Shown piece after piece: positions 38,389-46,856 of a DNA stretch of 64,000 nucleotides (positions are counted from its first letter, which is position 1; every line of letters begins with the position of its first letter). The translations under genes and the position numbers were made by a program. The stretch lies in assembly GCF_004216905.1 (NCBI RefSeq), contig NZ_SGXJ01000002.1, forward strand, positions 1,054,001 to 1,118,000. Reading direction: 5' to 3'. Origin of the DNA: Kribbella sp. VKM Ac-2569. GTDB taxonomy: Bacteria > Actinomycetota > Actinomycetes > Propionibacteriales > Kribbellaceae. The notes under the pieces are model-generated. The model did no database searches. It saw only the letters and a program-made list of their open reading frames with translations, and was not told where the DNA came from.

Positions 38389-39719
38389 TTGAGATTCACC
38401 TGCCCTCCACGGAGGAGAGGGCCGACCATCAGGGTCGTCAGATCCGGTACGTCGTTCGCCGCAACGCCCATCTCCGGGCCGACGACCGAGTCGATCACCT
38501 TCTGCTCGGCCGGCGATCCGACGCCCTGGGTGTCCATCGCGAACCCGGGCATCGCCCGGTTCAGCTTGAGGTCGAGCGGGAAGCGCTGGTTCTTGTTGTG
38601 GTCGCCGATCACGCCGTCGTCACCGGTGATGTACGGCGCCGGGTTCTCCTGGGTGTACGGACCCGGCTTCGAACCCGGGTGGCTGTAGTTCTTGCCCACA
38701 CAGGTCGGCCCACGGTGGTCCTTGTACACCGGCAACTCGTTCGGCTCGTACGGCGTCGGCTGGTTGGTGATCAACTCGAGGTTGATGTTCAGCCGACCGT
38801 CGCGGAACGTGTCGTTCAGGATCGGGGCGGTCTCGGTCATCACCTGGAGGAAGCACGGCACCTCGGGCGAGTACCGCTCCAGCAGGTCGAGGACGGGACG
38901 CGTGACCTGGCCAAGCCGGATCACCCGGTCCTCGTTGGCCTTCAGGAACGTGTCCCCGGTCGTGGACAGGTTCTGCACGTCGACGAAGAACTGCTGCAGC
39001 TGCTTCTGCTTCTCGACGACCGTGTTGCCGGTGATCGTCAGGTTCCGCAGCGCGCGGACCAGGTCCGGCGTCGCGTCGCCGTACAGATCGGCGACCTGGG
39101 TGAGCTTGGCGAGCGCGTCCATCAGCTTCGGGACGTGCGGGTTCAGCTTCTTCAGGTACCCGTCGAGCTGGGTCAGGGTGCCGGCGATCTCGGCGCCGCG
39201 GCCCTCGAGCGCGGTCGCGAGTGTGTTCAGTGTGGCGTTCAGGTCGGCCGGATCGACCGCCTGGAGCAGCGGCAGCGCGTCGTTCAGCACCTTCTCGATC
39301 TCGATGCCGACCGCGGTCTTGTCCCGGCTGATCACGTCGCCGGCCTTGATGTGCGGGCCTGCACCGTCAGAGGCGCTCGGCGGCACCAGCGCGACGTACT
39401 TCTCGCCGAACAGCGTCTTCGGCAGGATCCGGGCGCTGACCGCGGCGGAGATCTCGTCCACCTGGTCCGGCTTGAGCGCCAGGTCGACGGTCGCCTCGTC
39501 GCCGTCGGTGGAGACCCCGCGGACCTCGCCGACGATGATGCCGCGCAGCTTCACGTCGGCGTGCTCGTTGAGCTGCAGGCCGATGTGGCTGGTCTTCAGC
39601 TCGACGTTCACCGTCTTGGTGAAGACCTTGGAGTAGAACGCGTACGTCAGCCACAGCAGGAACACCAGTACGCCGATGAACGCGACGCCCAGCACCTTGT
39701 GCGAGATGAGTCTGGTCAT
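38385..39719 (-). CDS. Mce-family protein, MceA-like
   Basis: 444 residues. Helix GVAFIGVLVFLLWLTYAF, MCE domain (VNVELKTSHIGLQLNEHADVKLRGIIVGEV), helical region, and a C-terminal domain with two Cys (EVPCFLQVM, GPTCVGKNY), as is typical for actinobacterial MceA. ATG at 39719 follows the yrbEB stop by 1 nt. It is the first of the six mce genes. Confidence 0.92.
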   Translation of the reverse strand: MTRLISHKVLGVAFIGVLVFLLWLTYAFYSKVFTKTVNVELKTSHIGLQLNEHADVKLRGIIVGEVRGVSTDGDEATVDLALKPDQVDEISAAVSARILPKTLFGEKYVALVPPSASDGAGPHIKAGDVISRDKTAVGIEIEKVLNDALPLLQAVDPADLNATLNTLATALEGRGAEIAGTLTQLDGYLKKLNPHVPKLMDALAKLTQVADLYGDATPDLVRALRNLTITGNTVVEKQKQLQQFFVDVQNLSTTGDTFLKANEDRVIRLGQVTRPVLDLLERYSPEVPCFLQVMTETAPILNDTFRDGRLNINLELITNQPTPYEPNELPVYKDHRGPTCVGKNYSHPGSKPGPYTQENPAPYITGDDGVIGDHNKNQRFPLDLKLNRAMPGFAMDTQGVGSPAEQKVIDSVVGPEMGVAANDVPDLTTLMVGPLLRGGQVNLK

Positions 39720-39720
39720 G

Positions 39721-40551
39721 TCACCCCGCCAGCCTGACGGTGGTCGTCGTACCCCAGATGGCCATCGACAGCAGCAGGTCGACGACGTTGATCACGACGA
39801 TGGACGTCCGTACGGCGCGACCGACGGCGACGCCCACACCAGCGGGGCCGCCACTCGCGTGGTAGCCGTGGTAGCAGTGCACCAGGATCACCAGGACCGA
39901 GAACACCAGCACCTTGCCGAACGACCAGAGCACGTCTCCGGGTGGCAGGAACAGGTGGAAGTAATGGTCGTACGTGCCCGTACTCTGCCCGTAGAACGTG
40001 GTGACGGTGAGTCTGGTCGCGAGGTACGACGACAGCAGACCGACGACGTACAACGGGATCACCGCGATCAGGCCGGCGATGATCCGGGTGGTGACCAGGA
40101 ACGGCAGCGACGGGATCGCCATCACCTCGAGGGCGTCGATCTCCTCGCTGATCCGCATCGCGCCGAGCTGCGCGGTGAAACCGCAGCCGACGGTCGCGGC
40201 GAGCGCGATACCGGCGATCAGCGGGCCGATCTCGCGGGTGTTGATGTACGCCGACACGAAGCCGGCGAAGGCCGACGTACCGATCTGGTTCAGCGCCGAG
40301 TAGCCCTGCAGGCCGACCTCGGTGCCGGTGAAGAACGCCAGGAACGTGATCACGCCGACGGTGCCGCCGATCACGGCCAGCGCGCCGGAGCCGAGCGTCA
40401 CCTCGGCGAGCAGCCGGAGGATCTCCTTGCGGTACCGCGTGACGGACTTGCCGGACCAGGCGAGCGCCTTGATGTAGAAGGCAAGCTGCTCACCGAGGTG
40501 GTCGAGCGAGTTCAGGGGTTTCTTGACCAGCACGTCCATCAGGGCCGACAC
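39721..40551 (-). CDS. MlaE/YrbE-family ABC permease, second subunit
   Basis: 276 residues with about five membrane segments (LAVIGGTVGVITFLAFFTG, IGPLIAGIALAATVGCGF, FLVTTRIIAGLIAVIPLYVVG, VLVFSVLVILVHCYHGY). The MlaE signature REIGPLIAGIALAATVGCGFTAQLGAMRISEEIDALEVM is present, including the coupling helix contacting the ATPase. It pairs with the first permease 1 nt upstream. Confidence 0.93.
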   Translation of the reverse strand: MSALMDVLVKKPLNSLDHLGEQLAFYIKALAWSGKSVTRYRKEILRLLAEVTLGSGALAVIGGTVGVITFLAFFTGTEVGLQGYSALNQIGTSAFAGFVSAYINTREIGPLIAGIALAATVGCGFTAQLGAMRISEEIDALEVMAIPSLPFLVTTRIIAGLIAVIPLYVVGLLSSYLATRLTVTTFYGQSTGTYDHYFHLFLPPGDVLWSFGKVLVFSVLVILVHCYHGYHASGGPAGVGVAVGRAVRTSIVVINVVDLLLSMAIWGTTTTVRLAG

Positions 40552-40552
40552 G

Positions 40553-41326
40553 TCAGGCCCCCTTCGGCGGAACGAGCTGGAAGTAGATCGCGGTCATCGA
40601 GAAGTTCGCGACGAACAGCAGCATGAACGTGATGACGACCGACTGGTTCACCGCGTCGCCGACGCCCTTCGGGCCGCCGCCCGCGTTACAGCCCTTGTAC
40701 GACGCGACGACCGCGGCGATGAACCCGAAGACCAGCGCCTTCGCCTGCCCCTGCCACAGGTCGGGAAGATGTGCGAGCGCGGTGAAGCTCGCGATGTAGC
40801 TACCGGGGGTGCCGTCCTGGAGGACGACGTTGAAGACGTAGCCGCCCATCACGCCGACCACGCTGACGAAACCGTTCAGGAAGAACGCGACCAGCATCGT
40901 CGCCAGCACCCGCGGTACGACGAGGCGCTGGATCGGGTCGATACCGAGCACCATCATCGCGTCCAGCTCTTCACGGATCTTCCGCGAGCCGAGGTCCGCG
41001 CAGATCGCCGAGCCACCAGCCCCGGCGATCAGCAGCGCGGTCGCGATCGGCGACGCCTCCCGTACGACGGCCAGCACCGCGGCGGAACCGGTGAAGGCCT
41101 GCGCGCCGAACTGCTTGATCAGGCCGCCGACCTGCAGTGCGATCACCGCACCGAACGGGATCGCGACCAGCGCGGTCGGGATGATCGTCACGCTCGCCAC
41201 GAACCAGGCCTGCTGGAGGAACTCCTTCACCTGGAACGGCCGGCGGAACGTGGCCCGGCCGGTGTCGAGAGCAAAGGCGAACAGCGAACCAGCCTGCTTC
41301 AGCGGGGCGGTCGCGGAAACGGTCAC
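40553..41326 (-). CDS. MlaE/YrbE-family ABC permease, first subunit
   Basis: 257 residues from GTG at 41326, which overlaps the ATPase stop (GTGA). Membrane segments include SVTIIPTALVAIPFGAVIAL and VVPRVLATMLVAFFLNGFVS. The conserved REASPIATALLIAGAGGSAICADLGSRKIREELDAMMVLGIDP identifies MlaE/YrbE. With the second permease and the ATPase it forms the transport core for lipids delivered by the Mce tube. Confidence 0.93.
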   Translation of the reverse strand: MTVSATAPLKQAGSLFAFALDTGRATFRRPFQVKEFLQQAWFVASVTIIPTALVAIPFGAVIALQVGGLIKQFGAQAFTGSAAVLAVVREASPIATALLIAGAGGSAICADLGSRKIREELDAMMVLGIDPIQRLVVPRVLATMLVAFFLNGFVSVVGVMGGYVFNVVLQDGTPGSYIASFTALAHLPDLWQGQAKALVFGFIAAVVASYKGCNAGGGPKGVGDAVNQSVVITFMLLFVANFSMTAIYFQLVPPKGA

Positions 41327-42270
41327 CGGGCCCCCACTGTCGATGTGGCGAACGAGCCCGGCGGCGGGGTGACGCCGTGCTCTCGGCACCATGCGCCTGG
41401 CTCCCGCTGGGTGGGCCGGAGCATGCCGCTGCTGGGCAGCTGCTGGATCGGGATCGGCGGCAGCGGCGGCAGTTCCTGACCGGCCTCGGCGGCCAGCTCG
41501 TCGGCGTCCTTCTCCTCGGACATGCCGATCGGGCCGACCATCTGCGCGTTCAGGAACTGGCGGACCACCGGCTCCTCGCTGGACAGCAGCATCTCCCGCG
41601 GGCCGAACATGGCCAGGTGCCGGTGGTACAGCATGCCGATGTTGTCCGGCACGGTGCGCGCGGTGTTGACGTCGTGGGTGACGATCAGGAACGTCGGGCT
41701 GAACGCCTCGTTCAGGTCGATCATCACCTGGTTCAGGAACGACGTACGGACCGGGTCCAGGCCGGAGTCGGGCTCGTCGACCAGGAGGATCTGCGGGTCC
41801 AGCACCAGCGCGCGGGCCAGGCCGGCGCGTTTGCGCATACCGCCGGAGATCTCGCCGGGCAGCTTCTTCTCCGCGCCCACCAGGCCGACCATCTCCATCT
41901 TCTCCATCACGATGGAGCGGATGTCGGACTCGGACTTCTTTGTGTGCTCGCGGAGCGGGAACGCGACGTTGTCGTACAGGTTCATCGAGCCGAACATCGC
42001 GCCGTCCTGGAACAGCACGCCGAACAGCCGCCGTACGTCGTACAGCTCGCGCTCGCTGCAGGTGGCGATGTCGGTGCCCTCGATGTACACGTGGCCCTTG
42101 TCGGGCTTGAGCAGACCGATCAGCGTCTTCAGGAACACGGACTTGCCGGTGCCGGACGGGCCGAGCATCACGCAGATCTCACCGGCCGGCAGCGTCAGGG
42201 ACACATCGCCCCAGATCAGCTGGCTACCGAAGGATTTGGTGAGACCTTCGACGCGGACTTCTACGCCCAC
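41323..42270 (-). CDS. mceG: Mce ABC-transporter ATPase, MceG/Mkl-like
   Basis: 315 residues from GTG at 42270 with AGGAGG 4 nt upstream. Walker A GPSGTGKS at about residues 38-45, signature SGGMRKRAGLARAL, Walker B LLVDEPDSGLD and the H-loop VTHDVNTA are intact. A C-terminal extension of about 65 residues after the ABC domain (NAQMVGPIGMSEEKD, then Pro-rich) is typical of MceG, where it contacts the transporter. First gene of the mce operon; it lies directly downstream of rplL, where mycobacteria keep their lone mkl gene. Confidence 0.93.
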   Translation of the reverse strand: MGVEVRVEGLTKSFGSQLIWGDVSLTLPAGEICVMLGPSGTGKSVFLKTLIGLLKPDKGHVYIEGTDIATCSERELYDVRRLFGVLFQDGAMFGSMNLYDNVAFPLREHTKKSESDIRSIVMEKMEMVGLVGAEKKLPGEISGGMRKRAGLARALVLDPQILLVDEPDSGLDPVRTSFLNQVMIDLNEAFSPTFLIVTHDVNTARTVPDNIGMLYHRHLAMFGPREMLLSSEEPVVRQFLNAQMVGPIGMSEEKDADELAAEAGQELPPLPPIPIQQLPSSGMLRPTQREPGAWCREHGVTPPPGSFATSTVGAR

Positions 42271-42345
42271 CGGCCCTCCTCACGGGAATGTCTGCTGGCC
42301 CCCGACCGACGACGTTCTGCCGTCCCAACGACGGGGCAGTGGCCT

Positions 42346-42388
42346 AGGTTACGCACGAGTACGGTTTTGCGTAACCCCTGAAAGTCAA
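42346..42388 (-). promoter_or_regulatory. Candidate mce operon promoter with overlapping operator
   Basis: A 9-bp inverted repeat GGTTACGCA (42347-42355) / TGCGTAACC (42368-42376) lies 77 bp upstream of mceG. On the minus strand TTACGC (42374-42369) and TAACCT (42351-42346) are 17 bp apart, so the repeat spans the region of a possible -35/-10 pair; TTGACT at 42388-42383 is an alternative -35 but is too far from that -10. A dimeric repressor binding the repeat would block the promoter. The repressor is not identified. Confidence 0.5.
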
Positions 42389-42418
42389 GCGGATGAGATC
42401 CTAGCGATCCGAAATGCC

Positions 42419-42452
42419 AGAAGGGCGGCCCCCTTGCGGGGACCGCCCTTCT
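42419..42452 (-). terminator. rplJL terminator
   Basis: Hairpin with 10-bp arms AGAAGGGCGG (42419-42428) and CCGCCCTTCT (42443-42452), with extra C/G pairing inside and loop around TTGC. It starts about 40 nt after the rplL stop on the minus strand. Confidence 0.85.
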
Positions 42453-42492
42453 CTACACATTCGTTACGTCCCGCAGCGGAACGTAATCGAAG

Positions 42493-42879
42493 TCACTTCA
42501 GCGTGACGGTGGCGCCGGCGCCCTCGAGGGCCTCCTTGGCCTTCTCCGCGGCAGCCTTGTCGACCTTCTCCAGGATCGGCTTCGGGGCCGACTCGACGAG
42601 GTCCTTGGCCTCCTTCAGGCCGAGGCTCGTGAGACCGCGCACCTCCTTGATGACCTGGATCTTCTTGTCGCCGGCCGCCTCGAGGACGACGTCGAACTCG
42701 TCCTGCTCCGCAGCCTCTTCGGCAGCGGCAGCCGGGGCGCCCGGAGCAGCGGCAACGGCAACCGGGGCGGCGGCGGTGACGCCGAACTCCTCCTCGAAAG
42801 CCTTAACGAACTCCGACAGCTCCAGCAGGGTCAGTTCCTTGAACTGGCCGAGGAGCTCTTCGGTGCTGAGCTTCGCCAT
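42493..42879 (-). CDS. rplL: 50S ribosomal protein L7/L12
   Basis: 128 residues from ATG at 42879. N-terminal dimerisation domain ([33 protein letters not shown]), an Ala/Pro-rich hinge, and the C-terminal domain ([36 protein letters not shown]) that recruits translation GTPases. It follows rplJ by 63 nt and is followed by a terminator. Confidence 0.97.
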   Translation of the reverse strand: MAKLSTEELLGQFKELTLLELSEFVKAFEEEFGVTAAAPVAVAAAPGAPAAAAEEAAEQDEFDVVLEAAGDKKIQVIKEVRGLTSLGLKEAKDLVESAPKPILEKVDKAAAEKAKEALEGAGATVTLK

Positions 42880-42942
42880 GGTGGCGGTCCTTCCTAACAA
42901 TGGTGCTTGGTGATCACTGATGGGGGTGTTGCGTGAGCTGCC

Positions 42943-43572
42943 TCAGCTGTCCGCTGCGGCAGTCTCCTCGGTGCTCGCCTCGGCAGGTGCCTCGACCGTG
43001 TCCTGGACGGTGTCCTGGACGGTGTCCTGGACGTCCGCCACTGCGTCCTGCACAGGGGCGGCGGGCAACTTGTCCTGCAGCGCCGCGAACAGGCGCGCGG
43101 CCTGCGACAGCGGAGCAGCGAACAACGACACCGCTTGCTGCGGGGCCGCCTTCATCGCACCTGCGAGCTTCGCGAGGAGAACCTCACGCGACTCCAGGTC
43201 AGCGAGCTTGCTGATCTCGTCAGAGCCGAGTGCCTTACCGTCCAGCACTCCACCCTTGATGACGAGCAGGGGGTTCGCCTTGGCGAAGTCACGCAGACCC
43301 TTGGCCGCAACCACCGGGTCGCCCTTGATGAAGGCGATTGCCGAGGGGCCTTCGAGCAGCGAGTCGAACGAGTCGACTCCCGCATCCTTGGCCGCGATCT
43401 TGGTCAGCGTGTTCTTCACCACGGCGTAGTTCACGTCGTCACCGAGCGAAACTCGCAATTGCTTGAGCTGCGCAACGGTGAGACCGCGGTACTCGGTCAG
43501 CACGGCGCCGTTGGAGCTACGGAACTCGTCCGTCAGCTCCGCGACAGCGGCTGCCTTGTCCGGCCTCGCCAT
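42943..43572 (-). CDS. rplJ: 50S ribosomal protein L10 with repeat-containing tail
   Basis: 209 residues from ATG at 43572, against the usual 165-180. Core [49 protein letters not shown] and the helix that binds L12 are normal. After residue 175 comes a tail with QDTV repeated three times and then Ala/Glu-rich sequence; the DNA shows 12-bp tandem copies of GACGGTGTCCTG at about 43005-43032 on the plus strand. First gene of the rplJL operon. Confidence 0.95.
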   Translation of the reverse strand: MARPDKAAAVAELTDEFRSSNGAVLTEYRGLTVAQLKQLRVSLGDDVNYAVVKNTLTKIAAKDAGVDSFDSLLEGPSAIAFIKGDPVVAAKGLRDFAKANPLLVIKGGVLDGKALGSDEISKLADLESREVLLAKLAGAMKAAPQQAVSLFAAPLSQAARLFAALQDKLPAAPVQDAVADVQDTVQDTVQDTVEAPAEASTEETAAADS

Positions 43573-43621
43573 GGGGGTCTCCTTCTTTCGGCTTCCTTGC
43601 CGGGGACCCTGGAAATGAAAT

Positions 43622-43647
43622 ACGCCCCTGCGCAGGCGCAAGGGCGT
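43622..43647 (-). ncRNA. rplJ leader hairpin (L10-leader type)
   Basis: In the transcribed leader, 12-nt arms pair with one wobble or mismatch (ACGCCCCTGCGC at 43622-43633 and GCGCAAGGGCGT at 43636-43647). Leaders of rplJ operons in bacteria bind L10-L12 for autoregulation; the position, 50 nt before rplJ, fits. Not tested against a covariance model. Confidence 0.5.
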
Positions 43648-43747
43648 GAACATACTGATGTCACTATCCAAGTCACCTGCGCGGGCCGCCCACCTGAGTG
43701 GGACTTTCAGCTACCTAGGGCAGCAACCAGCGGTCTTCGGCTCGATA

Positions 43748-43776
43748 ACAGTATCAACGTCTAGCTTGGCGACCAA
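43748..43776 (-). promoter_or_regulatory. rplJL promoter
   Basis: Minus strand TTGGTC (43776-43771), 17-bp spacer, TACTGT (43753-43748). Predicted start near 43740, giving a 5' leader of about 168 nt for rplJ. It lies between the MFS gene's stop and rplJ. Confidence 0.75.
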
Positions 43777-43785
43777 ATCGGTTGT

Positions 43786-44973
43786 TCACGCAGGTTGTTC
43801 TGTTCTCGGATGCGGTGGGATCCAGCGGTGCATCGCCGTGGCTGCGGCCCAGCCGGTTCCGGCCATGATCATGATCGCCGGTGCCAGTCCGAGGGCTGCC
43901 GTTGCGCCTGCGAGTAGCAGGGGACCGGCGCCGTTGCCGGTGTCGGCGAAGAGGCGGAAGGCGCCGAGGAACTGGGCACGTCCGACCGGCGGCGAGGCGT
44001 CCGCGCCGAGCGTCATGATGACCCCGGCGCCCAGGCCGTTCCCGATCCCCATCAGCAGTGCGACCGCGGTCAGTGTGACCGTGGAGTGCGTCAACGGGAG
44101 CAGGAGATGCGCCAGCCCCAGCACGATCATCGACGGTACGGCGACCCACTTGCGACCGAGCCGGTCCATCACCGAACCGGCCGGATAGAACAGCAACATG
44201 TCCACCGCGCCGGACAGCCCGAAGATGATGCTGGTCGTCTGCGCGTCCAGTCCAATGTGCAGCGCCCACAGCGGGATGACCACCTGCCGCGACGCCCGCA
44301 CCGCCCCGACGAGCAACGCTCCGACACCGAGAGTCCGCAGTACCGGGAAGTGGTCGCGGATGACACCCCAGGTCGACTGTGCCGCGATCGGTCCCCTGCC
44401 GCGTCTGTTGGCGACGTCCGGCAGGCTCACCAGGACTCCACAGGCGAGTACTGCGGCCACCAGGTGCACCCAGTACGCGCCGTCCGTACCGAGGAACTTC
44501 ATCGCGCCCGCACCGAGGAACGGACCGATGAACGAGCCGATGCGTTGGACGCCGCCCAGTGTGGACAGTGCGCGGGCCCGTAGCGTGATCGGTACGGCCT
44601 CACTCAGGTAGGCCTGTCGGGCGAGGCCCCAGACCGCACCGGCCAGTCCGGTGCAGCCGATGGCGATGGCCAGACCCCAGACCGTTGGGACGACCAGACA
44701 GGCTGCCAGTGCAAGCGCTACGAGGACGGTGGCGGACAGCATCGCGCTGCGCTCACCAATGCGGTTCGTGAGGGCACCAGCCGGGATGTCGCCGATCACC
44801 TGGCCCAGTCCGGCAGCAGCAACGACCAGACCGGCTACAGCAACCGAGGCGCCCCGGTGCGTGGCCGACAGCGCTACGACGGGTGCGATCGCGCCCTGAC
44901 CGATGCCGTACAGCAGAGCGGGCAGATAGACCGCAGGTGCGATTTTCCAGAGGCTCCGGGCCTGTGACATCAC
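43786..44973 (-). CDS. MFS transporter
   Basis: 395 residues with about twelve membrane segments and the MFS loop 2-3 motif GDIPAGALTNRIGERSAM; the second half has VMDRLGRKWVAVPSM. It starts at GTG 44973 or ATG 44970, both overlapping the IclR gene's stop. Coexpression with that IclR regulator suggests a regulated importer or exporter; the substrate is not evident. Confidence 0.82.
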   Translation of the reverse strand: MMSQARSLWKIAPAVYLPALLYGIGQGAIAPVVALSATHRGASVAVAGLVVAAAGLGQVIGDIPAGALTNRIGERSAMLSATVLVALALAACLVVPTVWGLAIAIGCTGLAGAVWGLARQAYLSEAVPITLRARALSTLGGVQRIGSFIGPFLGAGAMKFLGTDGAYWVHLVAAVLACGVLVSLPDVANRRGRGPIAAQSTWGVIRDHFPVLRTLGVGALLVGAVRASRQVVIPLWALHIGLDAQTTSIIFGLSGAVDMLLFYPAGSVMDRLGRKWVAVPSMIVLGLAHLLLPLTHSTVTLTAVALLMGIGNGLGAGVIMTLGADASPPVGRAQFLGAFRLFADTGNGAGPLLLAGATAALGLAPAIMIMAGTGWAAATAMHRWIPPHPRTEQPA

Positions 44974-45779
44974 CGGCCGCCGGCCAGCGCCGTACTACGG
45001 TCCCGGGCGACCGGGGTGGCCCCCAGCAACTCCGACACCGACCAGGCACCTTCGGCGACCCTCATCCCGAACTCCTCCATCCGCTCGACCGGCATCCGCA
45101 TCTCGGGGCCGGAGACACTCAGACAGCCGGCGACCTCAGCGGAGTAGCCGAACACCGGCGCCGCGACGCTGCAGATCCCTGGCGTCCGCTCGGTCCGCGA
45201 CATCGCGTACCCGCGCCGGCGGATCGCCGCGAACTGCTCCGCGAGCACCTCCGGGTCGGTGATCGTCGCAGGCAGCACCTGTTCGAGCGGGCCTTTCAAG
45301 ACCTCCTGCTGCCGCTCGAACGGCAGGAACGCCAGCAGCACCTTCCCCGGCGCACCTAGTGGCAGCGCGACCGGCAGACCGAACTCCGTGTAGGTACGGC
45401 GCAACTGGTGATGGCTCTCGACCTGGTCGAGTACGACGCGCTGCCCTGACGGGAGCAACTCGTGCACGGCCGCGGTTTCCCCTGTGTCATCGCGGAGTGC
45501 ACGCAGCACCGGCAGGGCAGCGTCGCGCAGGCCGGCCGGAATCCCGCCGCTGTGCGCGAGCTGCACGACCAGCGGGCCGATCGCGTACCGCCGGTGGGCG
45601 GTCTGCCGGACGAGCCCGTTCTCCTGCATGGCGAGCAGCAGCCGGTGCACGGTGCTCGTGGACAGGCCGGTCGCCCGTGCCAGGTCGCTGATCCCGAGGT
45701 CCGGTGTCCGCGCGTCGAAGCAGCGGAGGATCGCCACAGCGCGGTCGATCGACTGCACAGAACCGCGCGCTTCCTGCAT
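44970..45779 (-). CDS. IclR-family transcriptional regulator (first)
   Basis: 269 residues from ATG at 45779. N-terminal winged helix (SVQSIDRAVAILRCFD, GISDLARATGLSTSTVHRLLLAMQENGLV) and effector domain (RRTYTEFGLPVALPLGAPGKVLLAF, RRRGYAMSRTERTPGICSVAAPVFG). It precedes an MFS gene with overlap and is divergent from a SMI1/KNR4-like gene; the spacer holds a TCCCG-N5-CGGGA repeat. It probably autoregulates and controls the MFS gene. Confidence 0.88.
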   Translation of the reverse strand: MQEARGSVQSIDRAVAILRCFDARTPDLGISDLARATGLSTSTVHRLLLAMQENGLVRQTAHRRYAIGPLVVQLAHSGGIPAGLRDAALPVLRALRDDTGETAAVHELLPSGQRVVLDQVESHHQLRRTYTEFGLPVALPLGAPGKVLLAFLPFERQQEVLKGPLEQVLPATITDPEVLAEQFAAIRRRGYAMSRTERTPGICSVAAPVFGYSAEVAGCLSVSGPEMRMPVERMEEFGMRVAEGAWSVSELLGATPVARDRSTALAGGR

Positions 45780-45789
45780 GGTGAAACCA

Positions 45790-45808
45790 TATCCCGCGAT
45801 ACGGGAAA
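45790..45808. promoter_or_regulatory. Candidate IclR operator
   Basis: TCCCG (45792-45796), CGATA, CGGGA (45802-45806), extended by TA/AA at the ends, 11 bp upstream of the IclR start and 26 bp before the divergent gene. The structure fits an IclR-type palindrome; the match is inferred. Confidence 0.45.
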
Positions 45809-45831
45809 GCTGTCGAGGTAGTGTCCAGCCG

Positions 45832-46440
45832 GTGAGCATCACCGCCTCCTGGAGCCGGCTCGACGAATGGCTGGCGCAGCACGCTCCAACGACGTACGCC
45901 GTACTCGCACCGTCGGCCACCGATGCGGAGCTGGAAGCGGCTCAGCGCGTGTTGGAGCTGCCCCCCGAGCTGATCGAGTCGCTCAGGTGCCACAACGGCC
46001 TGACGTCCTGGGCGAACCTCCTACCGGAGGCGCCGCCGTCGAGCGCAGCCCAGATCGCCGAGAACTGGCAGCTGCGGATGGACCTCGCCGCGGACCTCGA
46101 CGGTTTCGCGGTTCATCCGCCGGAGCCGGAGCACTACTGGCATCCGGCCTGGATCCCGTGGGCCGACAGTGACGGCGATCTTCACGTCATCGACCTACGT
46201 CCCGGCCCCGCGCGCGGGCGACTGGGCATCGCGGCTCACGACGGGACCGGTGACTTCGACACCACCTGGCCGGACCTCGCGTCGTACCTCTCAGAGGTGG
46301 TGCACTCCCTGCACCACGGCACCGGCGTCAACGGCTGGTACCCGTACCTCACTACCCACCAGGAGATCTGGTGGGACCTCGGCCCGGACCAGCAGACCGT
46401 CAACGACGAGCCACTGATCCGGGTACCGGTCAAGAGCTAG
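45832..46440 (+). CDS. SMI1/KNR4 (SUKH) family protein
   Basis: 202 residues from GTG at 45832. Typical SUKH features: WSRLDEWLAQHAP, then APSATDAELEAAQRVLELPPELIESLRCHNGLTSW, a central HYWHPAWIPWADSDGDLHVIDLRPG, and WPDLASYLSEVVHSL. SUKH proteins are often immunity proteins to toxin effectors, but many, like this one, occur alone with no toxin next to them. The last 4 bp overlap the convergent RidA gene. Confidence 0.8.
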   Translation: MSITASWSRLDEWLAQHAPTTYAVLAPSATDAELEAAQRVLELPPELIESLRCHNGLTSWANLLPEAPPSSAAQIAENWQLRMDLAADLDGFAVHPPEPEHYWHPAWIPWADSDGDLHVIDLRPGPARGRLGIAAHDGTGDFDTTWPDLASYLSEVVHSLHHGTGVNGWYPYLTTHQEIWWDLGPDQQTVNDEPLIRVPVKS

Positions 46441-46853
46441 CTGAGGACAGCAAGTGCATCGATCTCGACCAGCATGTCCGGCAGCGGCAGGCCGGTGAAG
46501 ACGGTGGTCCGCGACGGCAGGACGCCGCTCGGCGTACGGGTCGACACGAACTCGGCGTACGCCTCGTTCATCGCGGCGAAGTCCTCGCGCTGGGTGAGGT
46601 AGACGCGCAGCATCACCACGTCGTCGATGCTCCCGCCACCGGCCTTCAGGATCGCCTCGATGTTCTGCAGCACCCGGGTGGTCTGGCCCTTCACGTCACC
46701 GGTGAACACGAAGTCGCCGCTGGCCGGGTCGACCGAGCCCTGGCCGGACACCTGCAGGATGTTGCCCTTGCGGACGCCCTGCGAGAACACCGGCATCGGC
46801 GGCGGCGCGTCGGTGGTGGAGACTGCGGTCTTGTCGGACATCAGGTCTGACAC
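46437..46853 (-). CDS. RidA-family enamine/imine deaminase
   Basis: 138 residues from GTG at 46853 (ATG at 46841 possible). The RidA core is clear: FSQGVRKGNILQVSGQG, TRVLQNIEAILKAGGGSIDDVVMLRVYLT and LVEIDALAVLS; the Arg before VYLT that anchors substrates is present. RidA hydrolyses reactive enamine/imine intermediates made by PLP dehydratases. It is the last gene of the IclR-kinase operon, facing the PLP enzyme operon, which fits that job. Confidence 0.87.
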   Translation of the reverse strand: MSDLMSDKTAVSTTDAPPPMPVFSQGVRKGNILQVSGQGSVDPASGDFVFTGDVKGQTTRVLQNIEAILKAGGGSIDDVVMLRVYLTQREDFAAMNEAYAEFVSTRTPSGVLPSRTTVFTGLPLPDMLVEIDALAVLS

Positions 46854-46856
46854 CTC

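Noticed and set aside
43005..43040. 12-bp direct repeats as an attachment site or mobile element end
   Set aside because: They are in frame in rplJ and encode a simple QDTV repeat.
45832..46440. Toxin-immunity module around the SUKH gene
   Set aside because: No toxin, WXG100 or secretion gene next to it; neighbours are metabolic.
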